A stretch of DNA of 64,000 bases from Lithospermum erythrorhizon. Its lineage: Eukaryota > Streptophyta > Magnoliopsida > Boraginales > Boraginaceae. Below, piece by piece: positions 47,576-60,371 of the stretch. Position 1 is the first letter of the stretch; each line of letters begins with the position of its first letter. The notes beneath the pieces are model-generated. The model was given only the letters and a program-made list of their open reading frames with translations, had not been told where the DNA came from and did not search any database. A program made the translations under genes and the position numbers. The stretch is from assembly GCA_019722365.1 (NCBI GenBank), contig JADFUC010000852.1:1984001-2048000 (forward strand), written 5' to 3'.

Positions 47576-49483
47576 TGTAAGGGACACGTACGAGGTTTTT
47601 AGGTTTGTAAAATATGTCGGAGATTTGAGAAAGATTTGGTTTGAGCATTAGGGGGAAAATGAGCGGGAAATTGAAATATTTTGAATGGTTTAGGCATTTG
47701 GTGCAGACCGCAGATTTGTTGCTTCTTCTTGTTTTATTTATTGGGTGGATGGAGCGTTTGTCGCCCACGGTGGACCCAAAGAATTGAATTGGATACTCTT
47801 CTGCCGTTTGAAATATTTGATAAATCGATGGCCGAGAATATATTTCAACTCATCCAAGAAGTATACATTCATTCATCAAAATAGATATCGACCATTTTAT
47901 ATTGTTGATTGTTTTTTGTGTGAATTTGTGGAAATAGTTCCACCCTCGTTAGACTAATATACAAAAAGTGTTTCGAGGACATAATTCAGGCGGTAAAAAG
48001 AGCTAACGAGGTTGTGGTAGTATTTTAAATTCTTGTGCGGTGTTCGAGTCTGGCATAAATCGTCTTTGTATTGAGTTGAGTTAGTAAATTATGATTCCTT
48101 CTCTTGTTGATGCATATTCTCATGTTCTGAGGACATGGGCCCAGTGGAAACCTTTGGATGGCGGTATCATTTCCAAATGGTCTGGCGTCCTTTGCTACTG
48201 CGTATAAATTAAGATGGGATGATTTTTATCATTTTAACCATGATCATATAGACTAATTAATTATGAAAGATAAATATAATGAGTGCAGCCAATTCTTTGA
48301 TTAGTTGCAAAGGAAGTGTGAAACAAATCCTGTAATGCCCCCTCGAGTTCTGCCTTAGGATATCGTGGAAGAGTTAATTATGAATAATGCTCGCCGAACA
48401 TGGAAATCGTTAAACGACTTCGTCTCAATTTAGATCGAACGAGCCAGGCGAACAGTCCAGAGCATATTGACATAATATTTACACATCATACTTTAAGACC
48501 AATACTAACGTACATTACTATCAAATATAGAAAATAAAAGCTGAACTAAATTCTTGAAACCACTATTACATCATACTTTAATGCAAATTAGTGTGGTGGT
48601 ACAATCCAACTTATGCAATTCGTATTAAATAATTGCTTTTATATTAATCTTTATACAATTGATATAATATTAATTATTAAATAATATAATATATATGAAA
48701 AGGAAAATGAAAAAGAATAATTGGATAAATTAATAAGTGAAATCTATATCATCTCATATATAAAGTGGGAAGTTACAATGAATGAAGCATATGATCTTGA
48801 AGCCTCCTTAATTTTAGGAGAAGTTTATAATAACTATTACTTCGAATTCATTTTATGTTAGAGGTGGTTGGAAATTTGTATTGATTGTCCAACTTCATGC
48901 CATTGATTTTGTAACATAATTATTTATTTTACATTTAGTTATCATCCAATTAGTTTTATTTAAATCTAGTTTTTGATCACATACGACATTTGTTTTGATT
49001 TACTCCTTTTATATACAATGCTTAATTTGAATACATACCTTTAAATATGAAAAATTTACTATAAAAATGATAATAAGCTAAATGCAATTTGGTATTATCT
49101 GGAAATAGCTAGTAAGTGTAATATGACATCTTCGCATAATAAATTATAATCGACACCCACATCACATAAGAAATCATAGGCCAAATTTAAAAACTCAATA
49201 AATACAAAATAGATAGTTTTAGCATATTTGACAAACAATATGTAACTACCAAATTCTATATAATTTCAAACAAAGTGATATATGTATTGTGTTAACTATT
49301 CAATGAGAACATGATGTTTCGCTCTTTAACTTGTATTTGACCCTTATAGTACAGATATATGGGATATATAATTAAGAATTCATCATAACCGTTGAAATAT
49401 TTCTATCAATAAACTTCATGACTCATAGTAAGAACATTTCCAATTACTATTCGTCCATTTCTCTCAAGAAGATGAAGTAATGT
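47576..49483. other. promoter side of the WD40 gene and repeat scraps
   Basis: Upstream DNA of the WD40 gene (minus strand) up to roughly 48 kb. At 47975-48070 a tRNA-like pattern occurs (a GAGCTAACGAGG A-box-like word and GGTGTTCGAGTCTGGC B-box-like word), possibly a SINE. At 48342-48470 TGTAATGCCCCCTCGAGTTC begins an LTR-like GC-richer patch with no coding domain. The remainder to 49483 is AT-rich with nothing recognised. Confidence 0.4.
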
Positions 49484-50074
49484 TTAGATGAGAGAACCGT
49501 AGTCCGAATCATACAACTTAGAGACAACGTTACAAATTTCAGAAAGTTTAATCAAATCCTGATTCTTCTTTGACAGAATCTCATCATCCTTGAGTAGCGG
49601 TTCACATTTTCTTGCATTGTTACCTGCAGAAACCGCATAATCTCCCAAACCATCAAATGTCTCCGAGTTTAAATCATTCAAGGCTTGCCCAAGCACCTTC
49701 AAAGCCTCATTGTAATAACCATTGCATTCCTTCAAACTCCCTAATTGAATAATCTTTTCATGTCCCATATTATTTGTCATGTTCTTGATTAAAGCCACAA
49801 TGTGTTTGCTAGTACTTGTTGCATTTTGATATGCTTTCCTGAAAGTTATATAAGCAAGAACGTACCGGTCCGCTTCGGGTGCTTGTGGATCAGCATAGAT
49901 AGTCTCTTGACAAAATTGGAAGTTGGAAGTATTCTTGCAAACTTGGTTGACCAACTCGTTTGATAATGTATCATAATTTGTAGGGTTCAAAGAATTTTTT
50001 GATATACATAGAGTTGATGAGATAATAAAGGCGGATAAAATGAAGAAATAGAGAGGAAATTTAATAGTAGCCAT
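49484..50074 (-). CDS. PMEI/invertase-inhibitor domain protein
   Basis: Single exon, 196 codons, ATG at 50074. A signal peptide is clear (TIKFPLYFFILSAFIISSTL), so the protein is secreted to the wall or apoplast. The mature part has the conserved N-terminal cysteine hairpin (NQVCKNTSNFQFCQET) and later cysteines in SLKECNGYYNEAL and ARKCEPLL that pair in the four-helix bundle of PMEI-like proteins. NATST and NMTNN are potential N-glycosylation sites. The family inhibits pectin methylesterase or acid invertase; the QETIYADPQAPEADRYVLAY stretch is closest to the putative invertase inhibitor/Pla a 1-like branch, so invertase inhibition is a guess. A TATA-like TTAAATATATAG lies about 110 bp upstream (50181-50191). 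No defect seen. Confidence 0.9.
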   Translation of the reverse strand: MATIKFPLYFFILSAFIISSTLCISKNSLNPTNYDTLSNELVNQVCKNTSNFQFCQETIYADPQAPEADRYVLAYITFRKAYQNATSTSKHIVALIKNMTNNMGHEKIIQLGSLKECNGYYNEALKVLGQALNDLNSETFDGLGDYAVSAGNNARKCEPLLKDDEILSKKNQDLIKLSEICNVVSKLYDSDYGSLI

Positions 50075-50241
50075 TTCAATGTTTGATAAGAATAAGAAGA
50101 AGATACAAAATAGGGGAACGAGAGTTGGAGAACAAGAGACAAGTTGATGTATGGTCTTGGTGCGTGTGACCCATTGGCATCTATATATTTAAGTCTATTT
50201 GACTCATTGAATTGGATGTAGATCTGGTCCACAAGGAGCAA

Positions 50242-50657
50242 ATCTTCATAGAGATAACATGTTAGGAGTTCGGTGATTTAGAGGTTTGGGTTTGATTTTT
50301 AAATTTATAAGGAATGGTGATGAATTTTTTTTTTTTTAAAAGAGGCAAATCTTCATAGCATTGTAGTCAATATTTATTACACTAATATTATTTATATTTA
50401 TATCTATATTTAAACATATTATAGTTATCAGTTTTGACATTCTTGTGAATATCTATATTTATCTATATTTATAAACATAGTATAAAAAAGAGCCAAATCG
50501 TCCATAGCATTGTAGTCAATATATATATATATAGATATAGGTTTTGACATTCTTGTGAATATCTTTCCACATGTGTATCATATATTTATAAAGATTTACT
50601 ATTACTTGATTATCTTTAGTCTACATTAAAATTATAATATATTATCTTACACTTTAG
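50242..50657. other. AT-rich intergenic DNA with short internal repeats
   Basis: ATTGTAGTCAATAT and TTTTGACATTCTTGTGAATA occur twice (about 50358-50450 and 50509-50560), a local degenerate duplication. No gene recognised. Confidence 0.45.
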
Positions 50658-51108
50658 TTGATACGTCGTATAAATTCTGATCTTGTCGTTGATTTTGAGG
50701 TAAGATCTGAAACGTCGAATATTATGGAAACAACCTCTTCTCCAAGAAAGAGAGTAGTGCATATTACCATAAAATATAGGAAGATTCTAGATCAAATACA
50801 TTTATATATCGACCCCGTTATTTTCTTGATTTATTAATTTCAGCCCCGTAACTTCCGGGAACCCTATTTCGGCTTTAAAATTAGGGTTAATTAATATAAA
50901 ACCCTTATTTTAACATTAATTAATTTCATGAAGCTTATTTAGAACCATTATTTGTTCACAGTGTTAGATTTTATTGGAATACCGATCAAAACCTACTAAA
51001 TAAGCCACATGCTTAACTCATTATAATCGACATTTATTTAATTAATTTAACTTGAGTTCAAATATTTGAATTAAATTAAAAATAATTGTTAAATTTTGAT
51101 TGTCTACA
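50658..51108 (-). repeat. LTR of a decayed gypsy element (3' LTR on the minus strand)
   Basis: Direct repeat of 54702-55156: both have GAAGATTCTAGATCAAATAC, CATTTATATATCGA, TTTTCTTGATTTATTAATTT and GGGTTAATTAATATAAAA. On the minus strand it starts TGTAGACAATC, preceded by TTCTAGGGGGCATT, a good polypurine tract and LTR start. The far end appears truncated relative to the other copy. Confidence 0.6.
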
Positions 51109-51660
51109 AATGCCCCCTAGAACTGGGCACGTACTTGAGTACGTAATGGGGTTCGACGAGAACGATCTTTAATAGCAATGTGAATTTACTACGCGTTATG
51201 TTGCTTTTGACATGGATTTAACGTCATTCCAAGTATTTGGGATAATTGATCTAACGTATTTGAAGGTTTAAGATTGCTGAATAATCTTAGATCTCACAGG
51301 GATGTGTAGAGAATTAATCCTAGTCAACACGATTTTTATGTTATGTTGACTATTTGTAGTAGTTAACTCTGACTTATTGAAAGTCTAAAATTAATTACAA
51401 TTTCTAGAATTAATCTCGTATCAAACGGGGATATCCGAAAATTAATTCTAGTCAACATGAATTTAAGTCATATGAAATTTAATGAAGTTAATTCCAATCT
51501 CATGTAGATTTAAAATTAACTCCACGAGTTTCAAATTAATTTCTACTCCTCCAGGGATATGTCAAAAATTAATTCGGGATAGATTTAACATAAATTTAAG
51601 TCATGTTAATTTTATGGATAATTAATTTCAACCTCTTGTAGGTTTAAAATTATTTCCATG
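51109..51660. repeat. degenerate minisatellite, about 127-bp period
   Basis: Three loosely matching units start at about 51298, 51427 and 51552 with AGGGATGTGTAGAGAATTAA, GGGGATATCCGAAAATTAAT and AGGGATATGTCAAAAATTAA, each followed by AGTCAACA/TTTAAG and TAGGTTTAAAATTA words. It lies inside the gypsy element next to its 3' LTR. Confidence 0.5.
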
Positions 51661-51929
51661 TTTAGGAGCTCGTTAGCGGCTGTTTAGGAGCTTGGTAGGT
51701 GTTGTAGCTCTGTCCTGACCGGCTTTAGAGGTTTGTGTTTTGGATGGCCTTGTCGGGATATGTTCCTGACTTCTTTCCTCCTTATGAATTTTGATCATCT
51801 TGCCCTGATGGGGTAAGGATGTTGTCTTCCTACATTTGAACCGGGTAGTTGATCCATGTTTATTGTATAGGGGACAATATGAAATTTATTTAAGGTTATG
51901 ACTGGACTTGGGACTGCCAAGTTGTGTTA

Positions 51930-52400
51930 GAATCTAGTATGAATTTTACTCGTGATAAAACACCAAATTCATACATCTCGGATCCTCAAAATAATGTATA
52001 TTAATCTAAAACACATAAATTGCAATATGAATAAAAGAGTTCTTACATTGCGTGGAGGCAATGAAATCACCCAGCTTCAAGCCCGAGCCTCACGTGTCCA
52101 CTTCTCAAATAGCCCTCCAATTGCTTGACAGCCAGCACCAAAAGATTTTCTCTAGAATTGCACCGAGGAGGGGGTGAATCGAGAGATGAACTTGCTAGAG
52201 TTGTATGAACAAAATTGGAAGGAAAATCTCTTTCCAAAAGGAGGAGTCACGGTTTTCAAGAGGAGGAGGTTTTGATTTCATGAAATGAAAAACCCTTGTC
52301 TCTTTTCTTTAAATACTAGTGCCTAATTCCACCGTTAAGCAACTAGTTAGGAAATCAGTTAACTCGTTAGCAATTAGACACGTTATGACCATAATCCAAA
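51930..52400 (-). repeat. LTR-like repeat, copy 2 (copy 1 near 11.66-12.06 kb)
   Basis: Minus strand ends ...CTAGATTCTAACA. Shares its first 130 bp and the AAGAGGAGG/ATTTCATGAAAT region with the piece inserted in the array, and has a TATTTAAAG TATA-like word near 52310. Apparently nested in the older gypsy element. Confidence 0.5.
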
Positions 52401-52554
52401 TAATGAGTCAGTGAGTTGTTCCATTTTAATTAACCCGGCAAGTCAATTAAAACTACTAACGAGTCACTATCGAGATAACTTATCAAGTTATTCATCAATT
52501 TCAGTAGCAATTGATTAATCTTGCAGTTTAGCAATTAATGTTCTGATATATTTG

Positions 52555-52556
<2 letters not shown>

Positions 52557-52610
<54 letters not shown>
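52557..52610. repeat. (AT)n microsatellite
   Basis: About 26 uninterrupted AT dinucleotides, forming a meaningless Tyr-Ile repeat frame on the minus strand. Confidence 0.95.
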
Positions 52611-52614
<4 letters not shown>

Positions 52615-53221
52615 AAGATACATCTCTCAATTTACAAATCTCGTTTAATTTAAATGCATGAAATATAATTGAAATATCAATGTATGTATGACCTTGTGAG
52701 CTTAGATAATAGTAAGTTGTATAATAATAATCGATCAAATTCTTATTATTATAACGATAATGGTAAGATAAGGTATTCATGCTTGCCCAAATTATCATGA
52801 GAACTCACACTAGTATTATACAATTACTAAGGTGAACACTAAGTTCAGTAGTCACGTTTAGCTAACTTTGGTAAAATGAATTGATCTGTGATTGTTGCGG
52901 GCATAATAAAAAGGGAATCGATTTTCATTAATTTCCAACAAAAATATACCTTGCAAGATATATTACGGTCGGTCGTACCTTGAATGCATGCCGATCTTAA
53001 GCCCGATGTTTTTGACAAAGTAGCTTTGCATTTGGGCTCAGGCTTCTCCGTATTTATAGGCTTTGAGGCAGGCTAAATCTGATGGATTGCATGGCATTAG
53101 TTAGCTCTATCATGCTAACTATCGTTGGAGTCTTTGGCGATTTAGATATTCACGTTCAGGCAGCGCAGCAGGTTGATGCCTACAGTTTAGTGTACGGCTG
53201 AAATCGTTTTCTCACAGTGAT

Positions 53222-53400
53222 CGAGCAGTACATTTAACCATATGATCCCCATATGTCCCAGCATTATTGCATGCCTCCATCAAGTAGGCAATGTGTTGCT
53301 TGGGATTTCCAATTCCATCAAATTGTTGGAATTTGGGAGGCCGATACTTGACTTATCATCTTGGGAAGTGCGGGGCTTGACATAGGAATTTGGCGGAAAT
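53222..53400 (-). pseudogene. Ty3/gypsy gag remnant
   Basis: Minus strand reads YRPPKFQQFDGIGNPKQHIA, YLMEACNNAGTYGDHMV and then loses the expected RSLKG-type continuation at about 53222. This is a highly recognisable plant gypsy Gag segment. It assigns the 50.65-55.16 kb region to a minus-strand gypsy element whose pol has been lost or is too decayed to see. Confidence 0.75.
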
Positions 53401-54700
53401 TTGCATGGTTTACTTGGCGTGATTGGTAGTACACGCCTGGTTGGTCTGTGTATCTGACAGACCACCTTGTAGTATTCCTTGGAACATGGAGAAGAGCCTA
53501 GATAAACCACTTGGAAACATCTTTAGTGTGATGACAAAGTGAATAGTCCAGCGAGTGTGCCAAGATTTGTAAGCACTGAAAGATTTTGTGTTATAATGTG
53601 CGGACGGTACTATAAAATCCCTTCTAGAGTACAAAAATAATTTATCAAATTGATTGGGGTTCGACCGTCAATCTATTGTTCTCTAAGCAGTTCTTGACTG
53701 TGAGTTACTAGACTTGGATTTGATGTAGTCTGGGACTTGATTTGGGCTTTGAGTTTTGATTTGGGCGCCTATTTGTGGCTAGAATTGTGCTTGATTTGTG
53801 TCTGGACCGTTATATGATCTTAAGCTCGACTTGAATTTGTGCTTAGACAGTTGTATGATCCTAATTTGGATTTGTGCTTGGACCGTTGTATGATCCTAAG
53901 CTAGACTGATTTGTACCTCAATTTGGATGTGAGATCGGATAGGAGTCTGGACATATGTGATCCTAGACTGGATAGAAGACTTGGTCTTGACTTGGATATG
54001 GTATGAGCGGGGCTTTTAGCGGTATACTGATATATTTGTTTTGGACTTGATGCTGGTCTTTGGGCTTGAGGTCGTGGGACTTAGACTTGATTTGACTATG
54101 TGTCTAGCAAAGAGGCCTTCGCAAGCTTGATCCAATCTGACTAGATTGAGTCTAGGTGCTTATCCCAGGCTGTTGAGCTTAAATTGTGCTAATAAGCCTT
54201 CAGAGGATACTTCTTGTACTATCAAGAGGATATGCTTTGACTTACTCCGTGTTTTCCGGCTTGACTAGACAAGGCTATTGTAGCTTATATCTTGTCTATG
54301 ATTTCTTGTAGGGGCACTTGGCATCCACATAGTTTATTTGATTTATGAGATCGAATTATCGATTCTCATCGAATTTTGGATCTTGATCACAGAGAATTAA
54401 CTGCGTTGTACCAATTCAACCTTGTACCTAATTAAGGTTTTCTATTTTGGTGAAGTTGAAGATTTTTGTATTTCACTCGACTCTTCAATTTAGGCACTCG
54501 TTTGGGCTATAGGTTGAATATTTGATATTTTTCTCCTGAATAAGCAACAATCTTGGATGTTTACATGAAAATACTTTTGAGCTGTTTTTATGCTAAATTC
54601 TCTCTCGAAGCTTTTGTTGTATTTGTATTGTGTTTGAGGATGTAATTTTTGATTGAAAGGGGTGGGATATTTATAAGCTTTCGGGCCTTCTTCTGATTGG
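53401..54700 (-). repeat. 5' part of the decayed gypsy element
   Basis: Includes short tandem repeats at about 53780-53900 (GGACCGTT-TATGATC-TAAGC words repeated about three times). On the minus strand TATAAATATCCC near 54670 looks like an LTR TATA box, so the 5' LTR probably runs on to about 54310 and is longer than the part shared with the other LTR. Confidence 0.4.
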
Positions 54701-54701
54701 T

Positions 54702-55156
54702 TGATCCATGATCGCATGAATTCTGATCTTAACTAGATTGATTTTGAGTAAGATCAGACAAATCAAGATATTAATAGAACGCCTCTCCTTAAAAGAAAGA
54801 GAGTGGTGTGCACCTATTACTAAAAAAAAATAGGAAGATTCTAGATCAAATACATTTATATATCGATCACGCTATTTTCTTGATTTATTAATTTTAGCCC
54901 CGTAACTTTCGGGAACCCTATTTCGACTTTAAAATTAGGGTTAATTAATATAAAATCCTTATTTTAACATCAATTAATTTCAGGGGCCTATTTTCCGGGA
55001 ACCTTTATTATTTACACGTGTTCAGTTTTTATTGAAATCTCAATCAAAACCCTAATCGCCACGTGTAACTCGTACGATCGATATTTATTTAATTAATTTA
55101 ACCAATTCAAATAATTTGAATTAAATTAAAATAATTGTTAAATTTTAGACTCTACA
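54702..55156 (-). repeat. LTR of the decayed gypsy element (5' LTR on the minus strand)
   Basis: Partner of 50658-51108 in the same orientation, about 4.04 kb apart. Minus-strand start TGTAGAGTC at 55156, directly touching the next LTR. Confidence 0.6.
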
Positions 55157-57529
55157 TGTAATAACCGGTGGCGACTTGAATTAATAAAATAAACAAAAAT
55201 GTGAAATTATTAAGTTATTTCCGTGGTGGAACCCACTAAATATTTTGTTAAATGATGTATGTTAGAATTTGATTTGTGGATGATTTAAAAACCTTGAGAG
55301 GTATCAGTGAATTAGAGCCAATTTTCACCGGTTGGGCTTTGGAGGCTGGCAACTTCAACCACTTAAGAGACACCATAGTAAGCCCAAAGCCCAAACCAAA
55401 GCCATTCTTCTCTTCTTCACATGAGAAAGACTTATTGAGTATGTCGCCGCCCATTTTTTGATCTTTCTTTCTCAATTTTCTCCCTCAATTCTCAAGCTTT
55501 GGAGCTAAAATTTTCGGAGAAGTTTCTCCTCATCATCCCCGTCGTTTCAAGAATTTAAAAGGTCTGCGATATTTTGAAGGTATTTTTGTGAAATCTCCAA
55601 ACTTTGACTTTTGTTGACTTTTTGAGATTTTGAATTTTATTGCTCCAATTGATTCTTGAGTTGTAGATTAGTTATTCTTGGATTGAAATATGGTGTTTGA
55701 TGTGAAATTTTGGATGTTTTTAGGTGGTGACTTTTTGAACTTTTGGGTTGACTTGGATTACAGATAATTATTGAATATAATTATTGTCTAGGCACAGAAT
55801 TGTAATATAAGGATTGATAATGATCGATATTTGGGGTAAAAGTCTTTATAGTGAATTGACTTTCGGTGTCATTGAGTGACTTTTCATTAAAATGTGGTGG
55901 TTAAGTTAATGGACACACGTTATTGTGATTGTTTTTGGAATACAAATATGAATTATAAGTGTTAGGGTTGAATAGGATATAAATTTGTGCCAATTTAGTG
56001 AATTAGCGAGGTTGGTCATCGAAGTGGTATTGAAACATAAGCGGTAATCTTTAAAGTAAGTTTGTAAATTTATAAGCTGAAATGAGTTAAAAATTAAGTA
56101 TTTAAGGACTTCCAGGTTGATTTATTTTGTAATGTGCATTCGGTTTCGGGACGTAGGAGCTGGCGTGAGGATCGATTATTTGGCAGGCGCTAGTGTTCTT
56201 AGCCAAGGTGGGGATTTATCACTCGTTTGTTATCTTATTTGTGTTTTGGATGTTGTGTATGGTAAATTGATTTGTGACAGGTGTATACGTGTTATGAACC
56301 TATCCGTGTGTAGATTGGTGGCGGGAATTGTTGACTTGTGTGGTAGTCGCCTTAAGATGCATTAGGGTGTGTTTGTGGAGGGTAATTATGCTTGAGTATG
56401 TTATGTTTCGGTGTAATTGTGGGTATGTTTACGGAGTGTATTCTGTATTCATGTTGAGTATAATTGTGTTGTGGAAGTATCTGGGAGCGTATCTCTGTTG
56501 AGTGCACGTTTTGTACGATTTGGTTGAATTGTGTGTGATATAGATGTTACTTGAAACTGTTGTGTGTTTTGTTGTGTGTGTTTGACATGGTACGTGTGAT
56601 TTGTGGATGTTGAGATGATGTGGGGTGTTCGGTGAGCCTGACGGTGGAAGGATATGATGATGTTGGGTGTTCGAAGGGTGAGCCTGCCGGGAAAAGGATA
56701 TGTTGTTGTTGGGTGTTCGAAGGGTGAGCCTGCCGGGAAAAGGATGATGTTATATATATGATGTTATTGTGGTTCCGTTTTTGTGTAAATCAATTATTTA
56801 TGGTTGTGGTGTTAACGTGTTGGGTGAAATTTTACTTTGGTTACGTGTTTGATTATGTGATGGATATATGGCACATGATTCACGTAGAAGTCGAGTTTTT
56901 CTACAAAGGTGTGCATTTATTTCGATGAGTATACGCTAGGATATCTTGAATAGTTAGCATATTTTTGTACTATATTTGTATAGCGTAATTACCCGTCTTG
57001 TTGCTAGAAATACCTATATATATATATTATCCCTTATTGTATACTTCATTCGGATATGGGTAAGTTACCATCCGGGTGATCCGTTTCCACTAAGCTGTCG
57101 AGCTTACCCCTTTCCCACCTTCAGATTGACAGGTGCCCTTTTGAAGCGGTTGAGTTCGCGAGTGTGCGGTGACTTTATTTAGGTGAGAGACGGGTGGCTA
57201 GGATCTCGTGGTCTCTTTTCAGTAGTTTGATAATAGCAGTTTTTACTTTTTAGTCTTGGAGATCTTTGAGATTGTAAGATATTTTGTGGTACATTTTGTG
57301 ACTTGGTTGTTGTGGTATTTTATGTTTTGGGTTTGGCTAGAAATGCCACGATGGTTAAATTTTGTATGTCAATGTTTTCAGTTTTCGAACTACTTTATTT
57401 TTATCAAACTGTCAGGTTCTACTGGTTTTTTAAACAGGTGTTTTTCGTGTCAACCATCGATTGGTGACTCAGATATACAGGTTGATGACGACTCCAACCT
57501 CGAGGGCGTACGACTCGGTGAACGATACA
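55157..57529 (+). repeat. lone 2.4-kb gypsy LTR (copy 1)
   Basis: Homologous along its length to 57872-60355: both start TGTAATA(A/G)CCG, share GGGTAAGTTACCATCCGGGT, ACTAAGCTGTCGAGCTTA and CAGATATACAGGTTGATGAC, and end at CGAGGGCGTACGACTCG plus a short tail. No internal region follows. A 45-bp minisatellite of about three units (GGGTGAGCCTGCCGGGAAAA) is at about 56637-56745. It is too diverged from the next LTR to be its partner from the same insertion. Open frames inside are not genes. Confidence 0.75.
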
Positions 57530-57871
57530 GTCTACAATTTCATATATGACACAAAATTTACATCCTATCATTAAAATTCTAACATCCTAATAAAATTTAA
57601 ATGAATAATCAAATATACACTCATATTTGAATTAAATACAATACTCATATGGTCAATACAATGTAGAGAAGTTAATATGGAGTTATAACACAACTTCATA
57701 GAAAAATAACATCCTAACATATATATAAATTATTGGGACAAAGAAAATTACAATCAATGAAAAATAATAATCAACTCAATAGTTGTGTTGATCAAAATGA
57801 TTGCAATAAAGAGTAACTTTCTAACACATTCTTTTTATTAATCTTATTTTGTACCTATAAAGGATAATCTT
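57530..57871. other. AT-rich DNA between two LTRs
   Basis: Begins TCTACAATTTCATATATGAC, continuing the terminal TCTACA of the older gypsy LTR, then unremarkable AT-rich sequence up to the next LTR. Confidence 0.4.
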
Positions 57872-60355
57872 TGTAATAGCCGTCGCGTCGTTAAAATAAA
57901 CTAAAATATGAAATTATTAATTTATTTCAAGTAAAATTGGAATAACCCACTAAATATTTATGTTAAGTAAATGTTTATGTTAGGAAGTTAGTTAATCGAA
58001 TTAGAATTAAAAGCGAAGTATCGACCGAATTTAAAGGCAATTTTCACGGTTGGGCTTTGGGCTAACCCAATTACCAAACCTTTTAAGTGGCCCACTAAGC
58101 CCAAAGCAAGCCATTATTCTTCTCCAACGACCCGGGCGCATAACGACCTTAAGCACCTTGGAAATTTTATTCTTAACCGATTTTTCTACCGATTCCACGA
58201 GCTTTGGGCTTAAACTTTCGGAGAAGTTTCTCTCGTCGTTCCGTCGTTTTGAGGTAAAAAGGTGTAATATTTTCGAGTATTTTGAGAAATCCCACACTTT
58301 TGACTTTTGTTGACTTTTTGAGAATTTGAATTTTATTATTCCATTTGATTCTTGGGTTGTATATTAGTTGTTCTTGGATTGAAATATGATGTTTAATGTT
58401 AAATTTTGGGTGTTTTAGGGCAGTTTGACTTTTTAGAAATTGGGTTGACTTTGGGATTTTTGGATGAATTATTGATTGGAATTATTGCCTAGGCCTAAAT
58501 TGTAATATAGAAATTGAGAATGATTGATAATTTGGGGTAGAAAGAATTGTTTTAGTGAATTTAATTTCGGATGATCGCGAGTTGATTTTCACCAAAATGT
58601 GATAATTATATGGGGAGTGGGGTATTAATGTAAAAATCGTTATTGGATTAATATTGAGTTGTTTGAGATCTGAGAATATATGAGCGATAGGTGTTGGGAA
58701 TAAATAGGTGAATTGATCGTCGTGAATTTTGGAATGGTAATCGAATTTAGGGATTTAGAATTTGAGGTTTATGGTTAGAATTAGTTGAAGAGGGTAAAAT
58801 GGGAATTTGAGGTTAGTAGTCTTTAGGAATTTGAATAGGATGTAGGGGAGTTATTGTTGAATTAAGTCGAGAGCTTGAGGGTTGACATTAAAATTTCTTT
58901 GTCGGCAATGTAGGAGACTTCACGTAAGCGTAGATTATAACTTTAAATGGGTAAAGAATGGTACTTAAAATTTGGATAAAAACGGGTTAAATGATTTCGA
59001 GTAGTGATATTATTTTGTAATGTGTTCAGACTTGGGACGTGGGACTAGCGTGAAAGTTGATTGGCCCGGCGTAGGCGCTAAGTCTTAGCCGAGGTGGGAT
59101 GCTCGCTCGTTTGTTAATTTCTTTATGTTTGGGTGTTACGTATGGTAAATTGAGTGTGGTAATATATCTGTATTGTGTACCCATTGTGTATAGTGTGAAT
59201 GCGCGCTCGATTTGTGGGGATTCTTTGTGTAGTTGATTAGAAGATATTGTGTTGAACCTATGTGTGTTTCGGTGAAGTTTTGAGTATGCGTGTTGTAGAG
59301 TATTACATTATCCATGTTGAGTAAAATTGTCTTTGGAAGTATACGTAGTATATCTGTTAAGTGCGGGTTTTTATGCGGTTTGGACTTATTGTGTGTGATA
59401 TAGGATACATTGGGAGGCATTGTATGTTGTTGTGTGTGCGATATTATATCGTGTGTGTTTGTGATGTTGAGATGTTGTTAATTTGTTGAGGTAGGCACAC
59501 GGGAAAAGTTCAGTAGTTACATATATTGATGGGTGAGCTTTTGCCGGAAAAGCCGGTTATCTAAATTGGAGTTGTTAGAGTCGGAGGAGGGTTGCTATGT
59601 ACTATGTGTTGCGATTTCACTTTTGTGTTCATTTACTTGTGAGTATATTGTGAATGTGTTGGATGAGTTTTGTTTGATTTCGTGATGTTGCGTGCGTACT
59701 TAAGTTGAGTGTCATAGGGTGTGCCGTTGAGGAGCATTACATTGGTATGTTAAAGAGATAAATGATGATTTACTTTATTGTATTGATAATGCACACCCAG
59801 TGCCCCTTTTATTGATAGAGACTAGGTGTATATATATATATATATAGATAGGTATAGTATGTATTTCTATCTTTGTATGTTCGTCCCGGTTTGGGTAAGT
59901 TACCATCCGGGTGATCCGTTTCCCACTAAGCTGTCGAGCTTAGCCCATTCCTCCCCCTTCAGTTGGCGGTGTCCTCCGGAGGCAGCGAGTTGTGAGTGCC
60001 GGTGATTCCACATTTAGGTGACGGGTGGCTAGGATCTCGGCGGTCCCACTTGTTTTCTATTTAGTTTGATGTAAGCAGTTGTTTTATTTGGTTTGAAATT
60101 GTTGGAACTATAAGATTACATTTTTGTATTTTTGGGTTACCGTGATGTTATTCATGTTTGGGTTGACTAGAGTGCCACGATGGTTAAAACTTAAATAAAT
60201 GTTTCAGTTTTCAAGCTATTTTATTTTATCAAACTGTCAGGTTCTATAGGTTTTAAAACAGGTATTTTCGTGTCAACCATCGATTGGTGACTCAGATATA
60301 CAGGTTGATGACGATTCTAACCTCGAGGGCGTACGACTCGAGGCGGGTCGTTACA
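57872..60355 (+). repeat. 5' LTR of a Ty3/gypsy element
   Basis: 2484 bp from TGTAATAGCC to GGGTCGTTACA, immediately followed by a primer-binding site and gag-pol. The very long LTR with TGTAA...TTACA ends fits plant chromovirus-type elements such as the Tekay/Del group (family knowledge; lineage not proven). Confidence 0.85.
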
Positions 60356-60359
60356 ATTA

Positions 60360-60371
60360 TGGTATCAGAGC
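60360..60371 (+). promoter_or_regulatory. primer-binding site, initiator tRNA-Met type
   Basis: TGGTATCAGAGC, complementary to the 3' end of plant initiator tRNA-Met, five bases after the LTR end. This is the standard start site for minus-strand DNA synthesis in plant LTR elements. Confidence 0.9.

Noticed and set aside
52535..52798. minus-strand frame with a Tyr-Ile repeat
   Set aside because: Simply the (AT)n microsatellite read in frame.
55157..60355. the two 2.4-kb LTRs as a pair from one element
   Set aside because: Only 342 bp lie between them, without primer site or coding domains, the second is followed by its own gag-pol, and they are clearly diverged.
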